Source: UBA3537 sp965662485
Lineage (GTDB): Bacteria; Bacteroidota; Bacteroidia; Flavobacteriales; Flavobacteriaceae
Reading direction: 5' to 3'
NCBI GenBank assembly: GCA_965662485.1
Contig: CBFIIL010000049.1
Location: 1 to 9,055, forward strand
Length of the DNA stretch: 9,055 nt
Each line of letters starts with the position of its first letter. Within the stretch, counting starts at the first letter, position 1. Below are positions 1-6,520 of the stretch, piece after piece. Below the pieces are notes generated by a model. It was given only the letters and a program-made list of their open reading frames with translations, was not told the origin of the DNA and searched no databases. Both the position numbers and the translations under genes were made by a program.

Positions 1-1
1 G

Positions 2-1669
2 CTATTGTTTTATGTTTATTTCTTTTTTAATTTAATAGGATATGCTACCAACTTTATAGATTTCGGATACTATAAATTTATTTACAACCGAACAACGATT
101 TCTGAATGGGCTGTTGTAAAAAACGAACAAAACATTTTGCAAATGTTTTTGCGTTTTGCTGTTAGTTACTGGCATATTTTTATTTTGTTTATTGTTTTGA
201 GTGTCTTTTGGGTGTATCTGTACAAAAAGATAAAATTTAATCCATCTCCATACAAAAAACACATTGCTTTTTATATATCATCATCTGTTGTTTCGTTGTT
301 GTTAATGATAACATTTATGGTTGCTGGAATTCGTGGTGGAGATTTAAGGAAAAGCACTCGCCCAATCAATCTTGTTGATGCCAACAGATATGTTAAAAAA
401 ATTCAGCATGCTGATGTAATTCTAAATACACCTTTTGCAATCATTAGAACATTTGGAAATAATAATTTTAAGAAATTAAACTATGACATTTCAAAACAAG
501 ATGTCAATGCACTTGTCCAACCAATAAAATCATATTCCCCAAAAAATGATTCAAAACCAAACATTGTTCTTTTTATAACAGAAAGTTATGGTCGTGAATA
601 TATAGGAGCATTTAATAAACATAAAAATATTCCTGATTATGAGAGCTTTACACCTTTTTTAGACTCACTAGCAAACCACAGTCTAATTTTTCCAAATGCA
701 TTTGCTAATGGTCGAAAATCCATACATGGTATGTCATCCGTATTAGCAGGCATTCCATCTTTTGTAGACGCCTACACATCGTCTCCGTATGCAAAACAAC
801 CTGTTGAGTCTTTAGTTTCTACATTAAACAATATGGGTTATGATACGTCTTTTTTTCATGGTGCGCCCAACGGGTCGATGGGTTTTTTAGGATTTTCAAA
901 CATTTTAGAATTTGATCATTATTATGGCAAAACAGAATTTAACGATGATAATCAATTTGACGGCTCATGGGGGATTTGGGACGAACCTTTTTTTCAGTTT
1001 ATGAAAACTACATTAGACGAAAAAGAATCACCTTTTATGGCGACTATTTTTTCAGTAACCTCTCATGAACCTTATGTGATTCCTGAAGAATACAATGGAA
1101 AATTTCCTGAAGGATACGTTCCAATGCACAAATGCGTGGGGTACACAGATTTTGCTTTTCAGCGATTTTTTGAAGCTGCAAAAAAAGAACCTTGGTTTGA
1201 AAACACCATTTTTGTAATCACAGCCGATCATTGCAATCAGGTGTATTATGATGAATATAAAAAGGATATCAATCGTTATGCTGTGCCCATTATGATTTAT
1301 GATCCCAAAGGAAAATATGTTGGAAAAAATATGGATTTAGCTCAACAAATGGATATCTATCCTACCATTCTACAAATGACTGGTTATAACAAACCTTTTC
1401 GAAGTTGGGGCAGAAGTTTAATAGATGAAATACAACAAACCGCCCCCTTTGTTATGAATCATGATGGCGTATTTTATCGCTATACCAAAGGGAATTATAT
1501 TTGTATATTTGACGGTGAAAAAGCCATAGGGTTTTATGATATTGATGATTTGTCTTTAAGCCAAAATTTAATTGAAAATAAAAACAAAGAAATGATTCAG
1601 TTGGAAAAAAGTTGTAAGGCATTTATACAGGATTATTTCGAAAAGATTATCGATAAAAAATTAAAATAA
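2..1669 (+). CDS. LTA synthase family membrane sulfatase/phosphoglycerol transferase-like protein (5' partial)
   Basis: This is a membrane-anchored member of the alkaline phosphatase/sulfatase superfamily, in the branch holding lipoteichoic acid synthase (LtaS), OpgB-like phosphoglycerol transferases and related enzymes. The reading frame is open to the window edge: codon 2-4 is sense and the TTG at 5 is probably internal, so the N-terminus and likely two or so helices are missing. Residues below count from that TTG. Hydrophobic segments lie near 1-13, 51-73 and 86-108, and a linker leads to the catalytic domain from about 185. Visible active-site elements are E193 in a PNIVLFITES strand, nucleophile S239 in NGRKSIHG (the place of the LtaS catalytic Thr), H354 in SHEPY and the D408-H409 pair in ITADH. 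These fit metal-dependent phospho- or sulfo-group transfer on the periplasmic face. Flavobacteria make no lipoteichoic acid, so the true substrate (glycan or lipid phosphoglycerol or phosphoethanolamine) is unknown. The phosphatase gene begins one base after its stop. Confidence 0.88.
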   Translation, partial: LLFYVYFFFNLIGYATNFIDFGYYKFIYNRTTISEWAVVKNEQNILQMFLRFAVSYWHIFILFIVLSVFWVYLYKKIKFNPSPYKKHIAFYISSSVVSLLLMITFMVAGIRGGDLRKSTRPINLVDANRYVKKIQHADVILNTPFAIIRTFGNNNFKKLNYDISKQDVNALVQPIKSYSPKNDSKPNIVLFITESYGREYIGAFNKHKNIPDYESFTPFLDSLANHSLIFPNAFANGRKSIHGMSSVLAGIPSFVDAYTSSPYAKQPVESLVSTLNNMGYDTSFFHGAPNGSMGFLGFSNILEFDHYYGKTEFNDDNQFDGSWGIWDEPFFQFMKTTLDEKESPFMATIFSVTSHEPYVIPEEYNGKFPEGYVPMHKCVGYTDFAFQRFFEAAKKEPWFENTIFVITADHCNQVYYDEYKKDINRYAVPIMIYDPKGKYVGKNMDLAQQMDIYPTILQMTGYNKPFRSWGRSLIDEIQQTAPFVMNHDGVFYRYTKGNYICIFDGEKAIGFYDIDDLSLSQNLIENKNKEMIQLEKSCKAFIQDYFEKIIDKKLK

Positions 1670-1670
1670 T

Positions 1671-2240
1671 ATGAAAAAGAAACTAATTTATGGCATTGCA
1701 CTTATTGTGGTCGTTTGTGGAGGGAAATTTGTGTATGACAAACACATCAATCACAATTTCGAAGAAATTTCTGAAAACAAAGTCTATAAATCAGGAGTGA
1801 TTCCACCAGATCAAATTGCAGATTATGTGAAAGATTATAAACTAAAAAGTATAGTTGATTTACGCTTTCCAGGGACTGAAGATTTAGTCAATAATCCAGA
1901 AATTCCAGCAGAATTATTAGCTGAAAAAATGGCGATTGAAAGTATTGAAGGTGTTCAATATATCAACCTTGGCACTGACCAAGTACCAACACAAGCTACG
2001 ATCGATAAGTTCTTGGCAATTATGGATGATCAAAGCAACTATCCTGTATTGATTCATTGTCATCATGGTGAGGGAAGAGCACCACTTTTTTCGGCATTAT
2101 ATAGAATAGAATATGAAAATTGGACCAATGAGGATGCCCGAGCTAAAACACGTCTTTTACTTAAAGGAAGTTCATTTGATGATGGAGCACCAAAAGGTGA
2201 TTTTTTAATGAATTATCAGCCCAAACGCACTCAACAGTAA
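1671..2240 (+). CDS. Membrane-anchored dual-specificity/tyrosine phosphatase-like protein
   Basis: This 189-residue protein has a basic start (MKKK), one hydrophobic segment at about 5-18 and a soluble domain, so it is probably anchored with the domain in the periplasm. The domain resembles compact bacterial dual-specificity phosphatases (DSP/PTP superfamily). An early YKSGVIPPDQI motif and the strand IVDLRFPGTE (61-70) are typical. The P-loop HCHHGEGRA (129-137) supplies the CxxGxxR signature, with nucleophile C130 and phosphate-binding R136. D103 in NLGTDQVP is a candidate general acid. The usual Ser/Thr after the P-loop arginine is Ala137, which in characterised members would be expected to slow phosphoenzyme hydrolysis. 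The ATG lies one base after the preceding sulfatase-fold gene's stop, which implies co-transcription and probably coupled translation. The substrate could be a phosphoprotein, a phosphoinositide-like lipid or a phosphorylated glycan; nothing in the sequence decides this. Confidence 0.8.
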   Translation: MKKKLIYGIALIVVVCGGKFVYDKHINHNFEEISENKVYKSGVIPPDQIADYVKDYKLKSIVDLRFPGTEDLVNNPEIPAELLAEKMAIESIEGVQYINLGTDQVPTQATIDKFLAIMDDQSNYPVLIHCHHGEGRAPLFSALYRIEYENWTNEDARAKTRLLLKGSSFDDGAPKGDFLMNYQPKRTQQ

Positions 2241-2264
2241 TCTAATTATACAACTGCAAGAAAT

Positions 2265-3395
2265 TTGAAATTTAATTTATTAAAAAAAGATCAAAACACA
2301 AAGGCAAGAGCGGCCACATTAACAACAGATCATGGGGTTATTGAAACCCCAATTTTTATGCCTGTTGGTACTGTTGGTACCGTTAAAGGAGTACACCAAA
2401 GAGAACTCAAAAATGATATCAATCCTGATATTATCTTAGGAAATACATACCATCTCTATCTACGACCTCAAATAGAAGTTTTAGAAAAAGCGGGAGGATT
2501 ACATAAGTTCATGAATTGGGATAGAAATATTCTTACTGATTCTGGAGGCTATCAAGTATATTCGTTGTCTGCCAATAGAAAAATAAAAGAGGAGGGTGTA
2601 AAATTTAGAAGTCATATTGACGGAAGCTACCATGTATTTACACCTGAAAATGTCATGGAGATTCAGCGAAGCATAGGGGCAGACATCATTATGGCATTTG
2701 ATGAATGTACGCCATATCCTTGTGATTACAACTATGCAAAACGTTCTATGCATATGACACACAGATGGTTGGATCGCTGTATGAATCATCTTGAAAAACT
2801 CCCTTTTAAGTATGGCTACACTCAAGCATTTTTTCCAATTGTACAAGGCAGTACTTACAAAGATTTACGAAAGCAATCCGCTGAATATATTGCCAATGCC
2901 AATGCGGTGGGGAATGCTATTGGCGGTCTCTCAGTTGGTGAGCCCGCGGAAGAAATGTATGCGATGACAGATGTTGTTTGTGAAATTTTACCAGAAGATA
3001 AACCACGTTATCTAATGGGAGTGGGTACGCCTATTAATATTTTGGAAAATATTGCTCTCGGCATCGATATGTTTGATTGTGTAATGCCAACAAGGAACGC
3101 CCGTAATGGTATGCTTTTTACAGCACACGGAACGATTAATATTAAAAATAAAAAATGGGCCGATGATTTTTCTCCAATAGATGAAATGGGTATTACTTGG
3201 GTAGATACAGAATACTCAAAAGCATATCTTAAACATTTGTTTAGCGTAAACGAATTATTGGGTAAACAAATTGCAACCATTCATAATCTTGGATTTTATT
3301 TGTGGTTGGTTCGTGAAGCCAGAAAGCGTATTTTAGCAGGAGATTTTGAAACTTGGAAAACCATGATGGTTGCTCAAATGGATAAGCGTCTGTAG
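2265..3395 (+). CDS. tgt: tRNA-guanine transglycosylase (queuine tRNA-ribosyltransferase)
   Basis: Tgt exchanges guanine at wobble position 34 of the GUN-anticodon tRNAs (Asp, Asn, His, Tyr) for preQ1, the committed insertion step of queuosine synthesis. At 376 residues it is a normal full-length TIM-barrel member. Visible hallmarks are TDSGGYQV with D92, FDECTPYP with D146 and C148, GGLSVGE (220-226) for base recognition, MGVGTP, and MFDCVMPTRNARNG with nucleophile D271. C148 and V224 are the residues found in preQ1-using bacterial enzymes rather than queuine-using eukaryotic ones. The start is TTG: it gives the standard family N-terminus MKFNLLKKD, and no nearby ATG does. The C-terminal zinc site is not canonical: the three cysteines of the CxCxxC motif before the (S/K)AYLxHL helix appear as G309, T311 and D314, while the fourth ligand H340 remains. 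A 24-base gap separates it from the phosphatase gene, and the permease gene starts three bases after its stop. Confidence 0.97.
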   Translation: MKFNLLKKDQNTKARAATLTTDHGVIETPIFMPVGTVGTVKGVHQRELKNDINPDIILGNTYHLYLRPQIEVLEKAGGLHKFMNWDRNILTDSGGYQVYSLSANRKIKEEGVKFRSHIDGSYHVFTPENVMEIQRSIGADIIMAFDECTPYPCDYNYAKRSMHMTHRWLDRCMNHLEKLPFKYGYTQAFFPIVQGSTYKDLRKQSAEYIANANAVGNAIGGLSVGEPAEEMYAMTDVVCEILPEDKPRYLMGVGTPINILENIALGIDMFDCVMPTRNARNGMLFTAHGTINIKNKKWADDFSPIDEMGITWVDTEYSKAYLKHLFSVNELLGKQIATIHNLGFYLWLVREARKRILAGDFETWKTMMVAQMDKRL

Positions 3396-3398
3396 ATT

Positions 3399-4472
3399 AT
3401 GAAAATTTTTGATTGGTACATTTTAAAACGCTATTTACTCACATTTTTCTTAATGTTGTTGCTCTTTATTCCCATAGGAATAACAGTCAATTTGGCTGAG
3501 AAAATTGATAAAATATTAGAAAATAAAGTACCTTTTGAAGAAGTAGTGGCCTATTACGTTGATTTCACCATTTACTTTGCAAACCTTCTTTTTCCATTGT
3601 TTTTGTTTTTATCAGTTATCTGGTTTACTTCAAAACTAGCTAATAATACAGAGATTGTTGCATTTTTAAGTTCAGGAATTTCTTTTACAAGATTTTTGAA
3701 ACCCTATTTTATTGGTGCTATCCTTATTGCCACACTTGCTTTGCTTTTGGGAATGTATTGGGCACCTCAAGCAAGTAAAGGATTTAATGAGTTTACCTAT
3801 AAATATCTTAAAAACAAAAAGGTAGTAAAAACACAATATATCCATCAACAGATTAATGAAAATGAATACATCTATGTGAGCAATTTTGACACAAAATCCA
3901 TGCGTGGAAATAACTTTACGTTAGAACATTTTGATGGAAATAAACTCAAATATAAAATTCATGCAACAGCAATTCGATATATAGAAAAAGACAGTGTATA
4001 TCGCTTATCGAACTATAATTTACGATATGTAGGAATAGATCATGATTCATTGATTTTCAAAAGACGTATAGATACTTTACTTGGCTTTGATCTTCAGGAT
4101 TTAACACCTCCAATGTATGTTGCCGAAACTCTAACAATTAACGAACTTTCAGATTTTATTGAGCGTGAGGAAGCACGAGGTTCGTCTAATATTAATAGAT
4201 ATAAAGTTGTTCAGTATAAAAAGTGGAGCTTACCAGTTTCAGTATTTATTCTAACCATTATTGCTGTAGCCGTTTCTTCTGTAAAGCGTAGAGGAGGGAT
4301 GGGGGTTAATTTGGCCTTTGGAATTGTCATTGCTATGATTTATGTCTTCTTTGATAAAGTTTTTGGTGTAATGGCAGAGCAGTCCGATTTTTCTCCCCTA
4401 ATCGCCGTTTGGTTTCCAAATTTTATTTTTGGAATTCTAGCAATTTATCTCTTATACAATGCCAAGCGTTAA
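3399..4472 (+). CDS. LptF/LptG family lipopolysaccharide export permease
   Basis: This 357-residue inner-membrane protein has the YjgP/YjgQ layout. Three helices (about 11-32, 55-77, 101-121) are followed by a large periplasmic beta-rich domain (about 125-270) and three more helices (about 277-295, 302-322, 332-353). The N-terminal MKIFDWYILKRYL segment, the LANNTEIVAFLSSGIS coupling region (79-94, cytoplasmic, facing the LptB ATPase) and the KRRGGMG loop (296-302) are family signatures. In the Lpt machine two such permeases and LptB extract lipopolysaccharide from the inner membrane and pass it to LptC/LptA. The sequence does not say whether this is the LptF or the LptG partner, so no symbol is assigned; the other subunit and LptB are not in the window. 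The gene lies three bases after tgt and overlaps the next gene by 14 bases, so it is surely in an operon. Confidence 0.94.
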   Translation: MKIFDWYILKRYLLTFFLMLLLFIPIGITVNLAEKIDKILENKVPFEEVVAYYVDFTIYFANLLFPLFLFLSVIWFTSKLANNTEIVAFLSSGISFTRFLKPYFIGAILIATLALLLGMYWAPQASKGFNEFTYKYLKNKKVVKTQYIHQQINENEYIYVSNFDTKSMRGNNFTLEHFDGNKLKYKIHATAIRYIEKDSVYRLSNYNLRYVGIDHDSLIFKRRIDTLLGFDLQDLTPPMYVAETLTINELSDFIEREEARGSSNINRYKVVQYKKWSLPVSVFILTIIAVAVSSVKRRGGMGVNLAFGIVIAMIYVFFDKVFGVMAEQSDFSPLIAVWFPNFIFGILAIYLLYNAKR

Positions 4473-5352
4473 ATTTAAAAATCAACTACATCTTCATTTT
4501 TTGGTGTTTATCGCAGGGTTCACAGCAATTTTAGGTGAGCTCATTACTCTCGAAGCTATATCTTTAGTATGGTACAGAATGACCATAGCTGGGGTGTTGA
4601 TGCTCATGTATTTAAAACTAAAAAAAATAAATCTTCGTGTTCCAAAAAAAGACCTTATTAAATTTTTTCTTGCAGGAATTGTAATTGCATTACATTGGAT
4701 TACATTTTTTGCTGCCATAAAAGTGTCAAACATATCCATCACATTAGCCATGTTTTCTACAGGTGCTTTTTTTGCATCATTTATAGAACCTATTTTCTAC
4801 AAAAGAAAAATCATACTTTATGAAATTGTTTTTGGACTTATCGTAATAGCAGGTGTTTTTCTTATTATGCAAACAGAACTCAAGTACATTTTAGGTATAT
4901 GTTTAGGGATTTCCTCAGCTTTATTTTCGACACTTTTTGCCGTTATGAATGGAAAATTTGTTGCAAAATATAATGCTTCTGTTATTTCATTTTATGAATT
5001 TATTAGTGGTGTTTTATTTATATCCATGTTTTTATGGATTTCACCCAGTGGTTTTCATAGCGATTTTTTCAACCTTTCAATTTCAGATTGGGGTTATCTT
5101 TCTATTTTGGCTTCAATTTGTACAGCATATGCTTTTATTGCATCTGTTTATGTCATGAAATACATTACGCCTTATTCTGTTGTTTTAACCTACAATTTGG
5201 AACCAATTTATGGGATTGTTCTAGCACTAATTTTATTTCCAAAATCAGAAACAATGAAACCATTGTTCTATGTCGGGGCTGCGCTTATCATTTGCACAGT
5301 CCTTCTAAATGCGATTTTTAAGCATAAAAAAAAGATAAAAATTAAACCTTAA
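4459..5352 (+). CDS. EamA/DMT family transporter
   Basis: This 297-residue integral membrane protein of the drug/metabolite transporter superfamily has about ten predicted helices in two homologous five-helix EamA repeats (about 9-136 and 143-284). The repeats can be seen directly: each ends its fourth helix with a Glu-Pro pair, FIEP at 108-111 and NLEP at 246-249. The first repeat carries the typical SLVWYRM segment (35-41). The tail from 288 is very lysine-rich and thus presumably cytoplasmic. Family members export or import small metabolites such as amino acids, purines or nucleotide sugars, and the substrate cannot be inferred here. The ATG lies inside the last codons of the permease gene in another frame (14-base overlap), so expression probably depends on translational coupling. 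A downstream start is unlikely because the first helix begins near residue 12. Confidence 0.92.
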   Translation: MPSVKFKNQLHLHFLVFIAGFTAILGELITLEAISLVWYRMTIAGVLMLMYLKLKKINLRVPKKDLIKFFLAGIVIALHWITFFAAIKVSNISITLAMFSTGAFFASFIEPIFYKRKIILYEIVFGLIVIAGVFLIMQTELKYILGICLGISSALFSTLFAVMNGKFVAKYNASVISFYEFISGVLFISMFLWISPSGFHSDFFNLSISDWGYLSILASICTAYAFIASVYVMKYITPYSVVLTYNLEPIYGIVLALILFPKSETMKPLFYVGAALIICTVLLNAIFKHKKKIKIKP

Positions 5353-5385
5353 TTGTATACAAAAAATATAAAGTTGTTATATTTG
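5353..5385 (+). promoter_or_regulatory. Candidate Bacteroidota-type promoter of accA
   Basis: A TTG at 5353-5355 (-33 element) lies 22 bases before TATATTTG at 5378-5385, an exact match to the Bacteroidota -7 consensus TAnnTTTG. The spacing falls within the reported 17-23 range. Transcription would start near 5390-5393 and leave a leader of about 20 bases before the accA ATG at 5414. The -7 box is also the right arm of an imperfect palindrome described separately. Confidence 0.65.
5364..5384. repeat. Inverted repeat overlapping the accA -7 element
   Basis: AAATATAA (5364-5371) is the exact reverse complement of TTATATTT (5377-5384), with a five-base spacer, AGTTG. Limited outward pairing continues (CA at 5360/5361 side against TG at 5384/5385, with a bulge). 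The right arm contains most of the -7 promoter element. It could be an operator, a weak A/T-only hairpin at the end of the upstream transcript, or chance in AT-rich DNA. Confidence 0.45.
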
Positions 5386-5413
5386 TACAGCCGCTAACCA
5401 ATTATAAATATTT

Positions 5414-6367
5414 ATGGAATATCTAGAGTTTGAATTGCCAATAAAAGAGCTAGAAGACCAGCTTCAAAAATGCCAAGTCATTGGTAAAGAAAGTGATGTG
5501 GATGTTACAGAGACTTGTACTCAGATTCAAAAAAAACTAGAGGAGACAAAAAAAGAAATTTATAAAAACCTTACACCTTGGCAGCGTGTACAACTATCAC
5601 GTCATCCCAACAGACCCTACACCTTGGATTATATAAATGCATTGACCAAGGGCACTTTTTTGGAATTGCATGGCGATCGTAACTTTAAAGACGATAAAGC
5701 CATGATTGGTGGTTTAGGTAAAATTGGCGATCAAAGTTTTATGTTTGTTGGACAACAAAAAGGATATAATACAAAAACACGACAGTATAGAAACTTTGGA
5801 ATGGCCAATCCAGAGGGCTATAGAAAAGCATTGCGATTGATGAAATCCGCAGAAAAATTTGGTATCCCTGTTGTTACACTAATTGACACGCCTGGTGCTT
5901 ATCCAGGTTTGGAAGCAGAAGAACGCGGACAAGGTGAAGCCATTGCACGTAATATTCTAGAAATGACACGTTTAAAAGTACCAATCATCACTGTAATTAT
6001 TGGGGAAGGTGCATCCGGAGGTGCTCTAGGAATTGGTGTAGGCGACAAAGTGCTGATGCTCGAAAACACATGGTATTCTGTAATATCTCCTGAATCATGC
6101 TCTTCAATTCTTTGGAGAAGTTGGGAATATAAAGAGCAAGCTGCAGAAGCCTTAAAGCTTACTGCAAAGGATATGAAGCGAATGAAGCTAGTTGATCAAA
6201 TTGTAAAAGAGCCACTTGGCGGAGCACATAAAGATCCCAAAAAAACATATTTGGCGATAGAAGCTGCAATTTTAAAATCTTTTGATGAATTAAATGCGTT
6301 TTCACCAAAAGCATTGGTAGAACAACGTATGGACAAATATGCACAAATGGGTGTCTATAAAGACTAA
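5414..6367 (+). CDS. accA: Acetyl-CoA carboxylase carboxyltransferase subunit alpha
   Basis: AccA pairs with AccD to form the carboxyltransferase that moves the carboxyl group from carboxybiotin to acetyl-CoA, making malonyl-CoA for fatty acid synthesis in the cytoplasm. The protein is 317 residues, the normal length for a stand-alone AccA. A helical N-terminal region (about 1-55, FELPIKELEDQL) leads to LTPWQRVQLSRHPNRPYTLD, then the crotonase-fold core with ELHGDR (84-89), DTPGAYPG (158-165) and the oxyanion-hole glycines in GEGASGGALGIG (197-208), followed by SPESCSSILW (225-234). All are family hallmarks. There is no zinc ribbon, as expected, since that lies in AccD. The ATG at 5414 gives the standard N-terminus. 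The gene has its own promoter and is followed by a strong terminator, so it appears to be a single-gene unit. Neither accD nor accB/accC is in the window. Confidence 0.98.
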   Translation: MEYLEFELPIKELEDQLQKCQVIGKESDVDVTETCTQIQKKLEETKKEIYKNLTPWQRVQLSRHPNRPYTLDYINALTKGTFLELHGDRNFKDDKAMIGGLGKIGDQSFMFVGQQKGYNTKTRQYRNFGMANPEGYRKALRLMKSAEKFGIPVVTLIDTPGAYPGLEAEERGQGEAIARNILEMTRLKVPIITVIIGEGASGGALGIGVGDKVLMLENTWYSVISPESCSSILWRSWEYKEQAAEALKLTAKDMKRMKLVDQIVKEPLGGAHKDPKKTYLAIEAAILKSFDELNAFSPKALVEQRMDKYAQMGVYKD

Positions 6368-6390
6368 TATTTTTTACATAATATGATTTT

Positions 6391-6417
6391 AAACCAAGCC
6401 TTGTGCTTGGTTTTTTT
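6391..6417 (+). terminator. Rho-independent terminator after accA
   Basis: A perfect 9-bp stem, AAACCAAGC (6391-6399) with GCTTGGTTT (6405-6413), closes a five-base loop CTTGT and runs into seven consecutive T residues (6411-6417). It begins 24 bases after the accA stop. There is no comparable T tract on the opposite strand, so it should act on + strand transcription only and insulate dnaB from accA. Confidence 0.9.
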
Positions 6418-6422
6418 GACCA

Positions 6423-6493
6423 TTATTAACATTTTTTTTTACTTATTAACACTCATTTTGTTAAGTCTTATTCAACATTTTATCAATTAAGAC
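6423..6493. repeat. Short direct and inverted repeats upstream of dnaB
   Basis: The 153-base accA-dnaB intergenic region holds two exact copies of TTATTAAC (6423-6430 and 6443-6450) whose starts are 20 bases apart, about two helical turns. It also holds an inverted pair GTCTTA (6465-6470) and TAAGAC (6488-6493), with a small near-palindrome TAAGTCTTA at 6462-6470. The layout would suit a regulator site, but the region is very AT-rich and includes a nine-T run (6432-6440), so chance is a real alternative. No convincing TTG/TAnnTTTG promoter pair was found here. Confidence 0.3.
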
Positions 6494-6520
6494 ATTCAAT
6501 TTTTACGTACATTCGTTACT

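Noticed and set aside
32..262. Minus-strand open frame opposite the first gene, and similar ones at 2499-2846, 3008-3280, 4494-4751, 6159-6344 and 8567-8815
   Set aside because: All lie wholly opposite strongly supported + strand genes, have no recognisable domains, and are explained by stop-codon gaps in the reverse complement.
2362..2379. Perfect 9-base tandem repeat CTGTTGGTA x2 in tgt
   Set aside because: It encodes the in-frame PVGTVGT segment in the conserved N-terminal part of Tgt. The length stays normal for the family, so it looks like codon coincidence in a conserved motif rather than a mobile or unstable repeat.
4949..5321. Two short + strand frames (4949-5158 and 5088-5321) inside the EamA gene
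   Set aside because: They overlap the transporter in other frames. Their hydrophobic, Cys/Phe-rich composition is the expected out-of-frame reading of membrane-helix codons.
5353..5376. Rho-independent terminator after the EamA gene
   Set aside because: The available hairpin has only A-T pairs and is not followed by a proper T tract, so it would be too weak; it fits better as part of the accA promoter region.
6453..6460. TCATTTTG as an alternative dnaB -7 element
   Set aside because: It has one mismatch, and the nearest upstream TTG (6416-6418) is about 34 bases away, outside the accepted spacing.
6505..6515. TACATTCG as the dnaB -7 promoter element
   Set aside because: It has one mismatch to TAnnTTTG and no TTG at the proper distance upstream, and would start transcription almost at the ATG. 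It is kept only as a possibility in a finding.
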